Counted from the stretch's first letter, positions 18,499 to 28,408 are shown. The stretch is DNA of 39,081 nt from Segatella salivae DSM 15606 (GCF_000185845.1 NZ_GL629647.1:2200736-2239816), one strand, 5' to 3'. Numbers and translations: made by a program. The notes: generated from the sequence alone by a model not told the origin.

Positions 18499-18532
18499 CA
18501 TTGTAATCTATATTGAATTTAACACTATTACT

Positions 18533-19630
18533 ATGCAAAAAGAAGGCAAAACAAAACAAGAACAGATTCTTTTTAACTTTGAAATTGAAGGTAATCCGGT
18601 GGAGATTGTGCCATTAGGAAACGGACTTATCAACGATACTTACAAGGTAAATATGCCCGAAGGTGCGCCACATGACTATGTGCTTCAGCGCATTAACCAT
18701 CATATTTTCACGGATGTTGAGTTGCTACAACATAATATTGAGGTGGTGACGCGGCACATTCGGAAGAAGTTAGAGGCTGCCGGTGAGCAGGATATTGATA
18801 GGAAAGTGCTGCACTTTGTACAGACAAAAGATGGTAAAACCTATCATAAGACGCCCGAAGGTGAGTTCTGGCGTGTTTCAGTTTATATCCCTCGGACACA
18901 GACTTACTCTCAAGTGACGCCGCAAAATGCTTATGATTGTGGACGAACCTTTGGTCGTTTCGAATCAATGCTTAGCGATGTAGACGAAGAACTGGGTGAA
19001 ACGATACCCGACTTCCATAATATGGAGCTGAGAATCAGGCAGCTTCGTGAGGCTGTTAAGGCCGATGCAGCGGGTCGTTTGAATGAAGTTCAATCCCTTG
19101 TAGACAAGATTGAGGAGCACGCGGAAGCCATGTGTCTTGGTGAAAGGCTTTATCGCGAGGGCAAACTCCCTAAACATCTCTGCCATTGTGATACGAAAGT
19201 AAACAACATGTTGTTTGATGAGAACGGACAAGTGCTTTGTGTTATCGACCTCGATACAGTCATGCCGAGCTTTGTTTTCTCTGATTATGGTGACTTCTTA
19301 CGTACAGCTGCCAATGTGGTTCAAGAGGATGATCCCGACGTTTCGAAGGTAGCCTTGCACTGGGATGTTATTGAAAGCTTTACGAAGGGCTATGTTGAAG
19401 GAACAAAATCGTTTCTAACCGAGCGCGAACGTGACTTGCTTCCTTATGCAATGCGCCTCTTCCCATACATGCAATGCGTTCGTTTCTTGGCAGATTATCT
19501 AAATGGTGACACCTACTTTAAGACCACTCATGCCACTCATAACCTTGAAAGAGCGCGCAATCAATGGCGACTTTTCGAGCTAACGCTTGCCGGAAATGAT
19601 CGTCTTGCGCAATATATCAAGACGCTTTAA
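18533..19630 (+). CDS. APH-fold sugar kinase, probable N-acetylhexosamine 1-kinase
   Basis: Cytoplasmic ATP-dependent kinase of the aminoglycoside-phosphotransferase fold, 365 residues. The Brenner motif is H218-x-D220-x4-N225, and D239/D241 in VIDLDT supply the metal ligands. The N-terminal GNGLINDTYKV loop is the nucleotide-binding strand. Members next to Bacteroidetes PULs resemble NahK, which phosphorylates GlcNAc or GalNAc at C1; related genes have been called mdsC in the Prevotella mucin-desulfation cluster. That function is inferred, not shown, but it fits the GH20 hexosaminidase and sulfatase nearby. The start is the ATG with a promoter just upstream, not the TTG at 18464. Confidence 0.8.
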   Translation: MQKEGKTKQEQILFNFEIEGNPVEIVPLGNGLINDTYKVNMPEGAPHDYVLQRINHHIFTDVELLQHNIEVVTRHIRKKLEAAGEQDIDRKVLHFVQTKDGKTYHKTPEGEFWRVSVYIPRTQTYSQVTPQNAYDCGRTFGRFESMLSDVDEELGETIPDFHNMELRIRQLREAVKADAAGRLNEVQSLVDKIEEHAEAMCLGERLYREGKLPKHLCHCDTKVNNMLFDENGQVLCVIDLDTVMPSFVFSDYGDFLRTAANVVQEDDPDVSKVALHWDVIESFTKGYVEGTKSFLTERERDLLPYAMRLFPYMQCVRFLADYLNGDTYFKTTHATHNLERARNQWRLFELTLAGNDRLAQYIKTL

Positions 19631-19655
19631 CAGGCAAAGAGAGAAGCTAAATAAG

Positions 19656-19720
19656 TGATTGAAAGCCACGTTACGGATGATTTCTTGAAGGAAAACGTAA
19701 TGGGGCTTTCAATCATTTTT
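19656..19720 (+). terminator. Terminator after the kinase gene
   Basis: TGATTGAAAGCC and GGCTTTCAATCA form a perfect 12-bp outer stem, continued inward by an imperfect CGTTAC/GTAATG stem, and end in TTTTTG. It starts 25 nt after the kinase stop codon. From 19721 to 20039 I see only T-rich sequence with no supported feature. Confidence 0.85.
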
Positions 19721-20039
19721 GTTTATATTGAAGAAGATTGCAGGCAAATGAAGTCTTAAAATGAAGTTCGTTTGACAGCATTGTTGGGTGAATGATTGTT
19801 TCCTTTGTATCTTCTTTTGTTGTTTCCACCTTATTATATTATAGCCTTTGATGTTTATCGATGTTATGTTTTGACATTAGGAAAGCGTTTCTTATGCAGG
19901 CATTGCGTCGTGTTTTCTTTCTTCTAATAGGCTGTTATATCATTGTTTATGTTGTAATATTCTAAGGTAGGTTTCATGCCTTCTTTTGTTTCTTCATCCC
20001 GATAGTTTGTTGTTGTTGACATGAATCGCTGTTGTCTGT

Positions 20040-20127
20040 TTCTAAACTGAGTCAAATCGTCTTGTAAAGTGTAACATATTGCAGGACAATTAGATGCATA
20101 TTACAGTGTAAAGTCTATCATATTGCA
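20040..20127 (-). repeat. 22-bp tandem array (array 3), upstream of operon 2
   Basis: Four units start at 20040, 20062, 20084 and 20106 in exact register; a 44-bp double unit is obvious, with TGTAAAG at 20063 and 20107 and CATATTRCA closing units 2 to 4. The reverse complement resembles the consensus of arrays 2 and 4 at about 13 of 22 positions, so I treat it as a diverged, inverted member. It ends 55 bp before the promoter of operon 2. Confidence 0.7.
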
Positions 20128-20181
20128 AGATGCTTAAATTCAAACTTTTTAGTGTTAAAAGACAATTTTCTTTGCAATTAA

Positions 20182-20213
20182 TTTGGTGTTATAATACAAT
20201 TTTCATATTTTTG
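20182..20213 (+). promoter_or_regulatory. Promoter of PUL operon 2
   Basis: TTTG at 20182-20185, a 20-bp gap, then TATTTTTG at 20206-20213: both consensus boxes match perfectly. The transcript would have a leader of about 170 nt. Confidence 0.8.
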
Positions 20214-20328
20214 CATTACCTAATCAATGTATAAAAACCTATAAATAATATAAACAGTGTAACTCTCTCTTAAGAACGACGCACTAAAGAACCAGAAATA
20301 ACGCTATAATATCCAAAAACATTAGTCT

Positions 20329-20348
20329 TGATGAACCATGTTTCATCA
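20329..20348 (+). promoter_or_regulatory. Leader hairpin of operon 2
   Basis: TGATGAA and TTCATCA form a perfect 7-bp stem with loop CCATGT, about 40 nt before the start codon of the first gene. No T-tract follows. It could influence translation or RNA stability; no known riboswitch fold is recognised in the leader. Confidence 0.35.
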
Positions 20349-20389
20349 GTATGTAACAAACGCATTTAAATTTAATACCTATTTAATAT

Positions 20390-21736
20390 ATGTCTAATAT
20401 GATGTGCAAGTTGACAATGTCAACCTTCCTTTTCCTTGCAACAGGACTTTCGATAGGATTAGTTTCCTGTTCGGATGATTATCGTTATGAGGCACCAAAG
20501 ATTAAGGGTGAAGCCTTTAATCGGAGTCTTCCCGTTGTAGTTTCGAAGATACTCCCTGATTCTGGTGGGTATCTTACACAGTTTGTAATTAATGGTTCGA
20601 ACTTCGGCACCGACCCATCGAAGATAGAAGTAGTCTTCAATGGCAATCGAAAGGCAACCGTTGTGAGTTCAAATGGCACCACGTTGTATGGCATTTGTCC
20701 GAAGCAAGAGAATGGTTTCAACAAGGTAACTGTGCGCGTTGACTCTGTGGGTGAGCCTGTAATGTGTCCTAACGACTTTAAGTATACCAAGGTAGAACGC
20801 GTGTCAGTATTGGCAGGAAAGACTGGAGCGGGAGGCTATGTAGATGGTAATCCCATTGATGCTCGATTCAATTATATGTATGGTGTGGGCGTTGTTACAG
20901 GCAATAATGTCATTGTTATGGAAGGTCGAAACAATCGAGTTAGGATGATATCTGAAACAGATAATAAGGTGATTACATTGTTGGCAGGCGGTCCTAACTT
21001 TGGACATCCAGCCGTAAATAGTAGTCGTAAGCGCCTATATGCAATTCAAATTCAGCAACCTCACGCTGTATATTGCTTCGATCAGACTAATAATTGGAGT
21101 GCAAAACGACTTGCAACAAGTCTTCAATATAAGGATGCTGCAGGGCAAACAAAGACAGTTGAGGGGGATATCTATGCCTGTACATTAGATGACGAGGAAA
21201 AGTTCCTTTACTTTCGAGACCATCAAGGCCGCTTCGGTAGAATGGAATTAGCCGATCCCGACCATGTAGAAATACTCAATGAGCATTGTGGTACTGTTGA
21301 TAAGAATATCTCTTATCTGGTTTGGAGCAAGCTCGATAAATGCTTTTATATGACAGTTCAGAACGCGCATGGCGTGTATAAGATTTCTAAAGATGGGCAA
21401 ACCATAGAGCAGTTTGCTGGTTTCAATGGCGTTGGCTCAATGGATGGACCGCGTATGAGTGCCTCTTTCAGGAATCCAACTGGTATGGCCTTTGACGTTG
21501 ATGGTAACATGTATATCACCGACTCCATGGGATTCACAATACGAAAGATTGGACATGCCGACGGAATGGTAACGACTGTGGCCGGCATTTACAACAAATC
21601 AGATAATAATAAGGTGGAAGGCTTACCATCAGAAGTAACATTTACCTATCCTTATGATATCTCTGTAGACGATGACGGCAACTTCTATATTATTGAAGGG
21701 TGGGGGAGTGACGTGCGTAAATTTGCCATAGAATAA
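20390..21736 (+). CDS. TIG/NHL-repeat surface lipoprotein
   Basis: Probable surface glycan-binding lipoprotein, 448 residues. The lipobox is LVSC with the lipidated Cys at residue 27 (starts at residues 4 or 5 would also serve). An IPT/TIG immunoglobulin-like domain spans about 47-120 (INGSNFGTDPSKIEVVF). The rest is a beta-propeller of NHL-type blades: VSVLAGKTGAGGYVDG near the start, then FRNPTGMAFDVDGNMYITDS and YPYDISVDDDGNFYIIEG near the end. TIG/NHL proteins recur beside SusC/SusD pairs in Bacteroidetes, but no catalytic function is known or evident. It is the first gene of operon 2, before SusC. Confidence 0.85.
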   Translation: MSNMMCKLTMSTFLFLATGLSIGLVSCSDDYRYEAPKIKGEAFNRSLPVVVSKILPDSGGYLTQFVINGSNFGTDPSKIEVVFNGNRKATVVSSNGTTLYGICPKQENGFNKVTVRVDSVGEPVMCPNDFKYTKVERVSVLAGKTGAGGYVDGNPIDARFNYMYGVGVVTGNNVIVMEGRNNRVRMISETDNKVITLLAGGPNFGHPAVNSSRKRLYAIQIQQPHAVYCFDQTNNWSAKRLATSLQYKDAAGQTKTVEGDIYACTLDDEEKFLYFRDHQGRFGRMELADPDHVEILNEHCGTVDKNISYLVWSKLDKCFYMTVQNAHGVYKISKDGQTIEQFAGFNGVGSMDGPRMSASFRNPTGMAFDVDGNMYITDSMGFTIRKIGHADGMVTTVAGIYNKSDNNKVEGLPSEVTFTYPYDISVDDDGNFYIIEGWGSDVRKFAIE

Positions 21737-21780
21737 GCGAAGAACCCTTATATCGTATTCTAATTCCTAAAAACAAAAAG

Positions 21781-24700
21781 ATGAAACAGATAAAGATTAT
21801 AATGCTCTTTGCAGTCATGCTGATCGCTACTTCAGCCTTTGCGCAGGGTAAATTCATGGTGGCTGGTACCGTCATGGACGAGAGTGGAGCTCCACTTATC
21901 GGTGTAACTGTAAAGTGTAATGACAAGAGTGTGAGTGGTGTAGTGACTGATCTTGATGGCAAATTCCGTGTGAAAGATATCCCCGGCAATGCGACTTTAG
22001 ATTTCACTTACTTAGGATATAAGAAGTATTCTTATAAAGTAAATTACAACAAAGAAGGCTTAAAAGTCGTTCTGAGGCAAGATATTGGCGACCTTGATGA
22101 GGTAGTTGTCGTTGCAGCTGGTACGCAAAAGAAGGTTTCTATGACGGGAGCTATCACGACAGTAAAGCCAGAGAATCTTGATGTTCCAGCCACTTCAATT
22201 ACTAATATGCTTGGCGGTAACGTCCCGGGCATAATAGCTGTGACGCGAAGTGGTGAACCTGGCAATGACTTTTCAGAGTTCTGGATTCGTGGAATCAGTA
22301 CTTTCGGCGCTAACTCCTCTGCACTTGTACTCATAGATGGTATTGAAGGTAACCTTAATGACCTTGATGCATCAGATATCGAAAGCTTCTCTATCCTGAA
22401 AGATGCCTCTGCAACCGCTGTATATGGTGTGCGTGGTGCGAATGGTGTGATTGTTGTCACAACGAAAAGTGGTAAGGCTGGTAAGTTAAGAATTAACTTT
22501 AAGTCGAACTTTATCATGAGTGAGAATGGACGAGAACCAAAGTATTGCGATGCCTATACTTATGCAAAGTTAGCTAATGAAGCACAGGTGGTGCGTGGAA
22601 ATGATCCAAAATACACACCAACTGAACTTGAACTCTTCCGCACAGGGCTTGATCCTGACCTCTATCCTAACGTGAATTGGCGTGATGTTATCCTTAATAA
22701 ACACGTATGGCAGAACCAAGAATTCCTCAGTATTGCAGGCGGAGGAACGGCTGCCCGCTATTATCTCTCGTTGAGTATCCTTAGTAAAGACGGCGTGTTT
22801 AAACAGGATAAATCCTGTCATGACTATAATACTAATGTAGGATATACTAAGTATTCGTTCCTCTCTAAGGTAGATGCTAACCTGACAAAGCGTACTACTT
22901 TGAGCCTAAAACTCAATCAAGTAATCGTGGATAATGACGGACCTGGTCTTTCCGATAACAACACATTGTGGAGTGCTCAGGCTAATCTTACGCCCGTAAC
23001 GATGCCAGTTAAGTATTCAAATGGTCAGCTTTCATCTTTTGGAAAGAATGGAGATCAGATCTCACCTTATGTTCAATTGAATGAAATGGGATACAAACAA
23101 AATCGTCGTTTGAATACAGATCTCTCCATAAGTATAGACCAAAACCTTGACTTTATTACCAAAGGACTGAAAGTTCGCGGTATGTTCTCATACTCAGGTC
23201 AGTCAGAACATAACACAACGCATTTCAAAATGCCCGATGTTTACATTGCAAAAGGCCGCTATGGGGATGGTTCTTTACACACTGAAAGGACTATAGAGAA
23301 GAGGGATGAAAGCTATGGTCAGCAGGTAATCTTTAATAGAGATTACTATTGGGAGCTTAATAGTAGCTACAATCGGAAGTTTGGTGACCACTCATTGGGA
23401 GCGTTAATGATGTTCTATTTGCAAAGCAAGTCGTTCTCATTCAAGGATGGTAAGAATGTAGGATCAGTCATAGGATCTATCCCTTACCGTAATGAAGCAC
23501 TGTCAGGTCGCGTTACTTATGGGTATAAAGATACTTATTTTACGGAGTTTAATCTTGGATATACGGGTTCAGAACAATTCCAAACAGGACACCGTTTCGG
23601 TTGGTTCCCGGCTATTTCTGGTGGTTGGATCCCCACACAATATAAGTGGGTACAGAAGAATTTGCCTTGGTTAGATTACTTTAAGCTACGTGCTTCTTAC
23701 GGACTTGTTGGTAATGATCGCATAGGTGGAACGAGATTCCCTTATATTACGACTATAACGGGGGCAGAAGCTGGCTGGAACAGGCTTTATCGTTCTATCA
23801 GAGAAGGTCAAGTAGGCACTGATGGCTTGGTGTGGGAAAAGGCAAAGAAGCTCGATATTGGTATTGATGCACACCTCTTAAAAGGTATGCTTGAGTTCAC
23901 CATTGATTACTTTAGAGACAACCGAACAGGTATTTTCCAACAGCGTGCAACTGTTCCTGACGAGATGGGATTAGAGTCTTTGCCTTGGGCAAACATTGGT
24001 TCGATGCAATCACATGGTATGGATGGTAACATCACCTTTACCAAAGACTGGAATCATGACTGGCGAACCACGATTCGAGGAAACTTCACTTATTCACGAA
24101 ATAAGGTAACTAATTGGGAACAATCAGACATTCGTTATCCTTATCAGTCTTATACGGGCGTTCCTTATGGTGTTCAACGTGGTTTAATAGCACTTGGATT
24201 GTTCCGCGATTGGGATGATGTTTATAGTTCACCTAAACAGAGTTATGAAGCAAAGGTATATCCTGGAGACATCAAATACAAGGATGTTAATAACGACGGA
24301 GTTATCAACGACGACGATATTGTACCGCTTTCATATTCCAATACGCCTGAAATCCAGTATGGTTTTGCCGCAGAAGTGAAGTGGAAACGCCTTTCCGTGA
24401 GTGCATTGTTTGAGGGTACTGGCCACAGCACTTTCTTCTATGGAGGCACTGGTTTCTATCCATTTGCATGGGAAGCAACAGGAAATCTATTGACGATTGC
24501 AGCCGACCAAAATAACCGTTGGACGCCACGCGAGTTCTCTGGAACAGCATCTACCGAGAATCCCGATGCTCGTTTCCCTCGTCTTACCTATGGAGAGAAT
24601 CGCAATAACAACCGAGCTTCCACGTTCTGGTTAGCCAATAATCGTTATCTTCGCTTTAAGAACTTGACGATACGGTATTCATTTATCCACCCATGGCTTA

Positions 24701-24861
24701 ACAAAACGTTGGGTATTTCAAATATAGATGCAAGCTTTATTGTTAATAACATCTGCACTTGGGATAACATTAAACTCTGGGATCCGGGTCAGGTGGCAAG
24801 CAATGGTGCGGCATATCCTATTCAGCGCACATACACTTTGCAATTTAATATAAGCTTCTAA
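21781..24861 (+). CDS. SusC/RagA family TonB-dependent transporter (operon 2)
   Basis: Outer-membrane oligosaccharide importer, 1026 residues. The signal peptide ends AFA-Q at about residue 21, followed by a carboxypeptidase-regulatory-like domain (about 27-105) and the plug, entered through VVVAAGTQKKVSMTGAITT. The barrel ends in the aromatic tail FNISF. It differs clearly from the operon 1 SusC in both plug and barrel, so the two systems probably take different oligosaccharides of the same glycan. It lies 44 nt after the TIG/NHL gene and 32 nt before its SusD. Confidence 0.96.
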   Translation: MKQIKIIMLFAVMLIATSAFAQGKFMVAGTVMDESGAPLIGVTVKCNDKSVSGVVTDLDGKFRVKDIPGNATLDFTYLGYKKYSYKVNYNKEGLKVVLRQDIGDLDEVVVVAAGTQKKVSMTGAITTVKPENLDVPATSITNMLGGNVPGIIAVTRSGEPGNDFSEFWIRGISTFGANSSALVLIDGIEGNLNDLDASDIESFSILKDASATAVYGVRGANGVIVVTTKSGKAGKLRINFKSNFIMSENGREPKYCDAYTYAKLANEAQVVRGNDPKYTPTELELFRTGLDPDLYPNVNWRDVILNKHVWQNQEFLSIAGGGTAARYYLSLSILSKDGVFKQDKSCHDYNTNVGYTKYSFLSKVDANLTKRTTLSLKLNQVIVDNDGPGLSDNNTLWSAQANLTPVTMPVKYSNGQLSSFGKNGDQISPYVQLNEMGYKQNRRLNTDLSISIDQNLDFITKGLKVRGMFSYSGQSEHNTTHFKMPDVYIAKGRYGDGSLHTERTIEKRDESYGQQVIFNRDYYWELNSSYNRKFGDHSLGALMMFYLQSKSFSFKDGKNVGSVIGSIPYRNEALSGRVTYGYKDTYFTEFNLGYTGSEQFQTGHRFGWFPAISGGWIPTQYKWVQKNLPWLDYFKLRASYGLVGNDRIGGTRFPYITTITGAEAGWNRLYRSIREGQVGTDGLVWEKAKKLDIGIDAHLLKGMLEFTIDYFRDNRTGIFQQRATVPDEMGLESLPWANIGSMQSHGMDGNITFTKDWNHDWRTTIRGNFTYSRNKVTNWEQSDIRYPYQSYTGVPYGVQRGLIALGLFRDWDDVYSSPKQSYEAKVYPGDIKYKDVNNDGVINDDDIVPLSYSNTPEIQYGFAAEVKWKRLSVSALFEGTGHSTFFYGGTGFYPFAWEATGNLLTIAADQNNRWTPREFSGTASTENPDARFPRLTYGENRNNNRASTFWLANNRYLRFKNLTIRYSFIHPWLNKTLGISNIDASFIVNNICTWDNIKLWDPGQVASNGAAYPIQRTYTLQFNISF

Positions 24862-24893
24862 ATGAAACAACAATCTATTAATGACGAAATAAT

Positions 24894-26861
24894 ATGAAAA
24901 CCAAACATATATTATTAGGGGTTGTTGCCTCGGTAACGCTCCTTCCGGCACTCTCTTCTTGCGATGATTATCTCAACACAGATAAGTACTTTTACAACCA
25001 AACGAGCCTTGATTCTGTGTTCCAACGCAAAAGCCTTCTGATGCAATATCTTAATGCAGCATCGAGTTATCTGCCTGCAGACGATCAGTTATGGACTAAT
25101 GCAAGCGTTCCGTTTAGCTTCTCTTCAGACGAAGCTTTCTGCTCATGGAAGGACGATAGGCACGCGGGAATATACTACGCAATGGGTGAGATTGATAAAT
25201 ACAAAGGCTATTTTGACGGCTGGGCTAACTACTATAAGGGCATCCGAAAGGCTTATATGATTCTTGAACGCATGAAGGAATGCCAGGACCTTTCAGAGAC
25301 TGAACGCCGCGATATCGCTGGACAATGCCACTTCTTACTTGCACATTATTATTATTGTCTTGTCCGTCAATATGGTCCTGTGCCTTTGATTCCGAAGTCA
25401 ATCCCTTCGAATGCCAGCGTAGAAGATATGACTTATCCGCGTGCAACCTATGATGAGTGCATTGCTTTCATAGCAAAAGAGTATGAAGAAGCGGCTCAAA
25501 TGCTCGACACAGAACGCTCTTCTATTGAGACATATAAGGTGCCTACAGCTGGTGCTGCATTAGCTTTGGAGTCGCGAGTACTGCTTGAAGCTGCCAGTCC
25601 TTGGTTCAATGGAAACAAGTATTACGTAGACTTTAAGCGACATACTGATGGTGTTCACTACTTCAATCAGACTTATGATGCAACGAAATGGGCTAAGGCT
25701 GCCGCCGTCTGTAAACGCATAATAGACACTGGAAAGTATGCTCTTTATACCGTTCCTGCAGATAGTAAGACACCTACTTTCCCTGCAAACGTCTCAACGG
25801 CAAACTTCCCCGACGGCGTTGGGGGCATTGATCCGTTCCGCTCTTACAATGATATGTTTACCGGAGAAGAAAGTGGTTTCAATGTATCTGAATTCATGTG
25901 GGCCAAAGAAGCATCGTGGGATCTCGTGTGGATCTCGTTCCCTGCTGTTGCAGGTGGAGGCAATGGACTCTGTGTTAGCCAAAATCTTGTTGACGCATAT
26001 CGTATGCAAAATGGTATGGATATCAACGAACCTGGTAGTGGTTACCCTGATCCTTCTGAGGCATGGAAGCCTATTGGTGGCAATGGTAAGACCTTTTCAA
26101 ACTATCAATTGAGTTCACAGGTGGCCAAAATGTATGATAATCGTGAGATGCGTTTCTATGCTTCAATCGTCTTTAACTATTGTTATCGTGAGGCAAGTTC
26201 CTATACTGGTACAGCCGCAAATAACAAAAACTTCTATCAAACGTTTTATAAGGATAGCCCATTTGGTGCTTGGTCTGATTATCCTAACGACAAATCGTTC
26301 TCTGGTTACAACTGTATTAAATACTGCCACCCCTCAGATAAGCCCGGAAACGGAGGCACTGTGCGTAGTAAATACTTCCCTTTGATTCGCTATGCTGAAG
26401 TGCTTTTAAACTATGTTGAGGCTATGAACGAGATGGAAGGAAGCTATACTGACAACGAACATAACGTCACAGTGTCGCGTGATCCCGCTGAAATGGTGAA
26501 GTATTTCAACATGATTCGTTATCGTGCAGGCTTACCCGGCATTACACTTGCTGACGCTGCCAACAAGACGAAGATGCGTGAATTGATTAAGCGCGAGCGT
26601 CAAGTGGAGTTTGCACTTGAAGGCCGTCGTTTCTACGATCTACGTCGTTGGGGAGAACTTCAGCGTACCATGGCCGACCCATTCATTGTGATGAATGTCG
26701 ACGCGCGAAGCAATGAACCACAGAAGTTCTATACAAGAACGGTAAGTTCTTACCAATATTCGCTCTTCAACATTACGAATAAGCAGTGTCTTTACCCAAT
26801 CATGCAGAGACGAATTGACAAGAATCCTAACCTCGATCAAAACCCAGGATGGGAGAAATAA
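24894..26861 (+). CDS. SusD-like outer-membrane glycan-binding lipoprotein (operon 2)
   Basis: Surface lipoprotein partner of the preceding SusC, 655 residues, longer than the 567-residue SusD of operon 1. The lipobox is LSSC with Cys at residue 23. The SusD N-terminal TPR region (AHYYYCLVRQYGPVPLIP) and the C-terminal RagB/SusD ending (IKRERQVEFALEGRRFYDLRRW) are both clear. The extra length falls in the middle, where insertions often shape the binding face. Confidence 0.95.
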   Translation: MKTKHILLGVVASVTLLPALSSCDDYLNTDKYFYNQTSLDSVFQRKSLLMQYLNAASSYLPADDQLWTNASVPFSFSSDEAFCSWKDDRHAGIYYAMGEIDKYKGYFDGWANYYKGIRKAYMILERMKECQDLSETERRDIAGQCHFLLAHYYYCLVRQYGPVPLIPKSIPSNASVEDMTYPRATYDECIAFIAKEYEEAAQMLDTERSSIETYKVPTAGAALALESRVLLEAASPWFNGNKYYVDFKRHTDGVHYFNQTYDATKWAKAAAVCKRIIDTGKYALYTVPADSKTPTFPANVSTANFPDGVGGIDPFRSYNDMFTGEESGFNVSEFMWAKEASWDLVWISFPAVAGGGNGLCVSQNLVDAYRMQNGMDINEPGSGYPDPSEAWKPIGGNGKTFSNYQLSSQVAKMYDNREMRFYASIVFNYCYREASSYTGTAANNKNFYQTFYKDSPFGAWSDYPNDKSFSGYNCIKYCHPSDKPGNGGTVRSKYFPLIRYAEVLLNYVEAMNEMEGSYTDNEHNVTVSRDPAEMVKYFNMIRYRAGLPGITLADAANKTKMRELIKRERQVEFALEGRRFYDLRRWGELQRTMADPFIVMNVDARSNEPQKFYTRTVSSYQYSLFNITNKQCLYPIMQRRIDKNPNLDQNPGWEK

Positions 26862-26893
26862 AGTCAAAGAATATCCTGTTATCATACTTTTTG

Positions 26894-26926
26894 TTTGCTG
26901 GCCTGCCTTCGTCTGTGGGCCAACGA
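26894..26926 (+). promoter_or_regulatory. Hairpin in the operon 2 gap before the last gene
   Basis: TTTGCTGGCC and GGCCAACGAA form a mostly paired 10-bp stem in the 126-nt gap between SusD and the DUF1735-like gene. There is no T-tract directly after it, so it is more likely an RNA-processing or stabilising hairpin than a terminator. Confidence 0.35.
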
Positions 26927-26987
26927 ACATGAAGAGGAAACATGATTTCAGGGAAAATATCTAATAATAACAAAGAATTTAAATGTA

Positions 26988-27875
26988 ATGACAATGAAAA
27001 AGAATAATCTTTTCATATTCCTTATGCTCTCAACGGCTACCGCTTTTATCAGTTCTTGCGAACCTCAAAGCGACCCACTAACGCATGAACAGTATAAGAA
27101 AGAAGTCTATCTTGTCGGTGCAGCACAAGACATTCAAGACAAAGAAGTGGCATATAATGGCGACGGAAGCCTCTATGTGTCTGTTGCTATCGGTGGAACG
27201 CAGTTCCCAAGTGAGGATGTTCAGGTGACGATTGGACGCGCGAGTGACGACAAGATGAAGCTTTATAACTATAAAAACTTCTCGGCTGACGATGTGAAAT
27301 ATCAGACTTTGCCCGCCGATTGGTATGAGTTTCCGTCATGGACAGGCACAATCAAGGCTGGAGAAGCCTATTGTCGCATACCATTGAAGCTTAAAACAAA
27401 CATGCTTCACCCTGATTCGCTTTATGTTATCCCACTAAAGGTGGTCTCAACCAATGCTTATTCTGCTGTGGATAAAGACACTGTGTTGCTGGTTCACCCC
27501 AAAATGGTCAACGATTACTCAGGAAGTTACACATTTGAAGGGGCAACTTGGCAGATGATTAATGGGCAGAAAGATACTAATTCGGCTTCGGTCATCACCA
27601 CTTTGCGTAATGCTACGGCATTAGATGCCTCTACTATCCGACTATTTAATAAGGTGGTAGCTGAAAAAATCGGTAATGTGGCAAGCTCAACATATAATAT
27701 TCGTGTGAACAGCGATAACACTTTGACGATTACTCCCTATGATCAGCTTGGCATAACTGCAGGTGGTGGTACGTATGACCCCGTGAAAAAGTCGTTTAAG
27801 TTGTGGTATACAATTGAAGAAAATGGGCGTACTTACCGGACAGAGGCTACGCTAACAAGGTCAAATAAGTCTTGA
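26988..27875 (+). CDS. DUF1735/BT_3987-like domain lipoprotein
   Basis: Probable surface lipoprotein of operon 2, 295 residues. The lipobox ISSC gives a lipidated Cys at residue 24. Residues about 30-170 look like the BT_3987/DUF1735 beta-sandwich common at PUL surface proteins (EVYLVGAAQDIQDKEVAYNGDG through LYVIPLKVVS). The C-terminal part (YSGSYTFEGATW onward) resembles DUF4361. Such proteins accompany SusC/SusD in N-glycan and other hexosamine loci and are thought to bind glycan. A Met at residue 3 could be the true start. Confidence 0.75.
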   Translation: MTMKKNNLFIFLMLSTATAFISSCEPQSDPLTHEQYKKEVYLVGAAQDIQDKEVAYNGDGSLYVSVAIGGTQFPSEDVQVTIGRASDDKMKLYNYKNFSADDVKYQTLPADWYEFPSWTGTIKAGEAYCRIPLKLKTNMLHPDSLYVIPLKVVSTNAYSAVDKDTVLLVHPKMVNDYSGSYTFEGATWQMINGQKDTNSASVITTLRNATALDASTIRLFNKVVAEKIGNVASSTYNIRVNSDNTLTITPYDQLGITAGGGTYDPVKKSFKLWYTIEENGRTYRTEATLTRSNKS

Positions 27876-28041
27876 ATCTTACCGCTATTCATCTGAAACA
27901 ATGATTCTCATTTATGGATGTGATTGCACACAAAGGCAAAAAGTTTACAACAAAACCGATATAAGCATCTTATAAAATCTATCTTCATTTTGGATGAATG
28001 GCAATAAATAATGCGCCTGTTATTGGTGCAATATCTCTTAG

Positions 28042-28089
28042 AAAACAAGGAATAAGACTCCGTTTTTGTTGGTTTTATTCCTTGTTTTT
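28042..28089 (+). terminator. Terminator of PUL operon 2
   Basis: AACAAGGAATAA pairs with TTATTCCTTGTT to give a 12-bp stem followed by TTTTC. It is about 170 nt after the last gene of the operon; no stronger hairpin lies closer. Confidence 0.8.
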
Positions 28090-28219
28090 CATATTTTTGT
28101 ATTCTCGTTATTTAGTTGTCATGCTGCGATTCCCTTGTCTGGATATTGTTAAAATCTGCAGTTCTTACCCCCATTTGTGTTCCCTCTTCTCGCGATTAGC
28201 ATCCGCCTGTGCCATGATT

Positions 28220-28351
28220 AACGTCAAATTGTGTTGGGTTTTGCGTCATTTCACGCGATAAAATGTGTCGAATTATCGAGTAAAATGCGTCATTTCACGC
28301 GGTGTTTTGCCGTATTTTACACGATGAAATGACGCAAACCATTTTACCTTT
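28220..28351 (+). repeat. 22-bp tandem array (array 4)
   Basis: Six units start at 28220, 28242, 28264, 28286, 28308 and 28330 in exact 22-bp register. Units 2 and 4 share their first 16 bases, beginning TGCGTCATTTCACGCG, and units 2 and 3 both end TAAAA. This is the best-preserved array and defines the family consensus: TGCGT, then CATTTCA at positions 6-12, then TAAAA at 18-22. Confidence 0.88.
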
Positions 28352-28408
28352 AATAATCAACAACATCACCACCTCAAATAACCCCCAAAATAACCTCTTT
28401 CATTTGCA

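Noticed and set aside
18464..18532. TTG start of the kinase at 18464
   Set aside because: The promoter -7 box at 18491-18498 lies downstream of it, so this stretch would not be transcribed from that promoter.
20214..20389. Riboswitch in the operon 2 leader
   Set aside because: Apart from one 7-bp hairpin no conserved riboswitch core was recognised.
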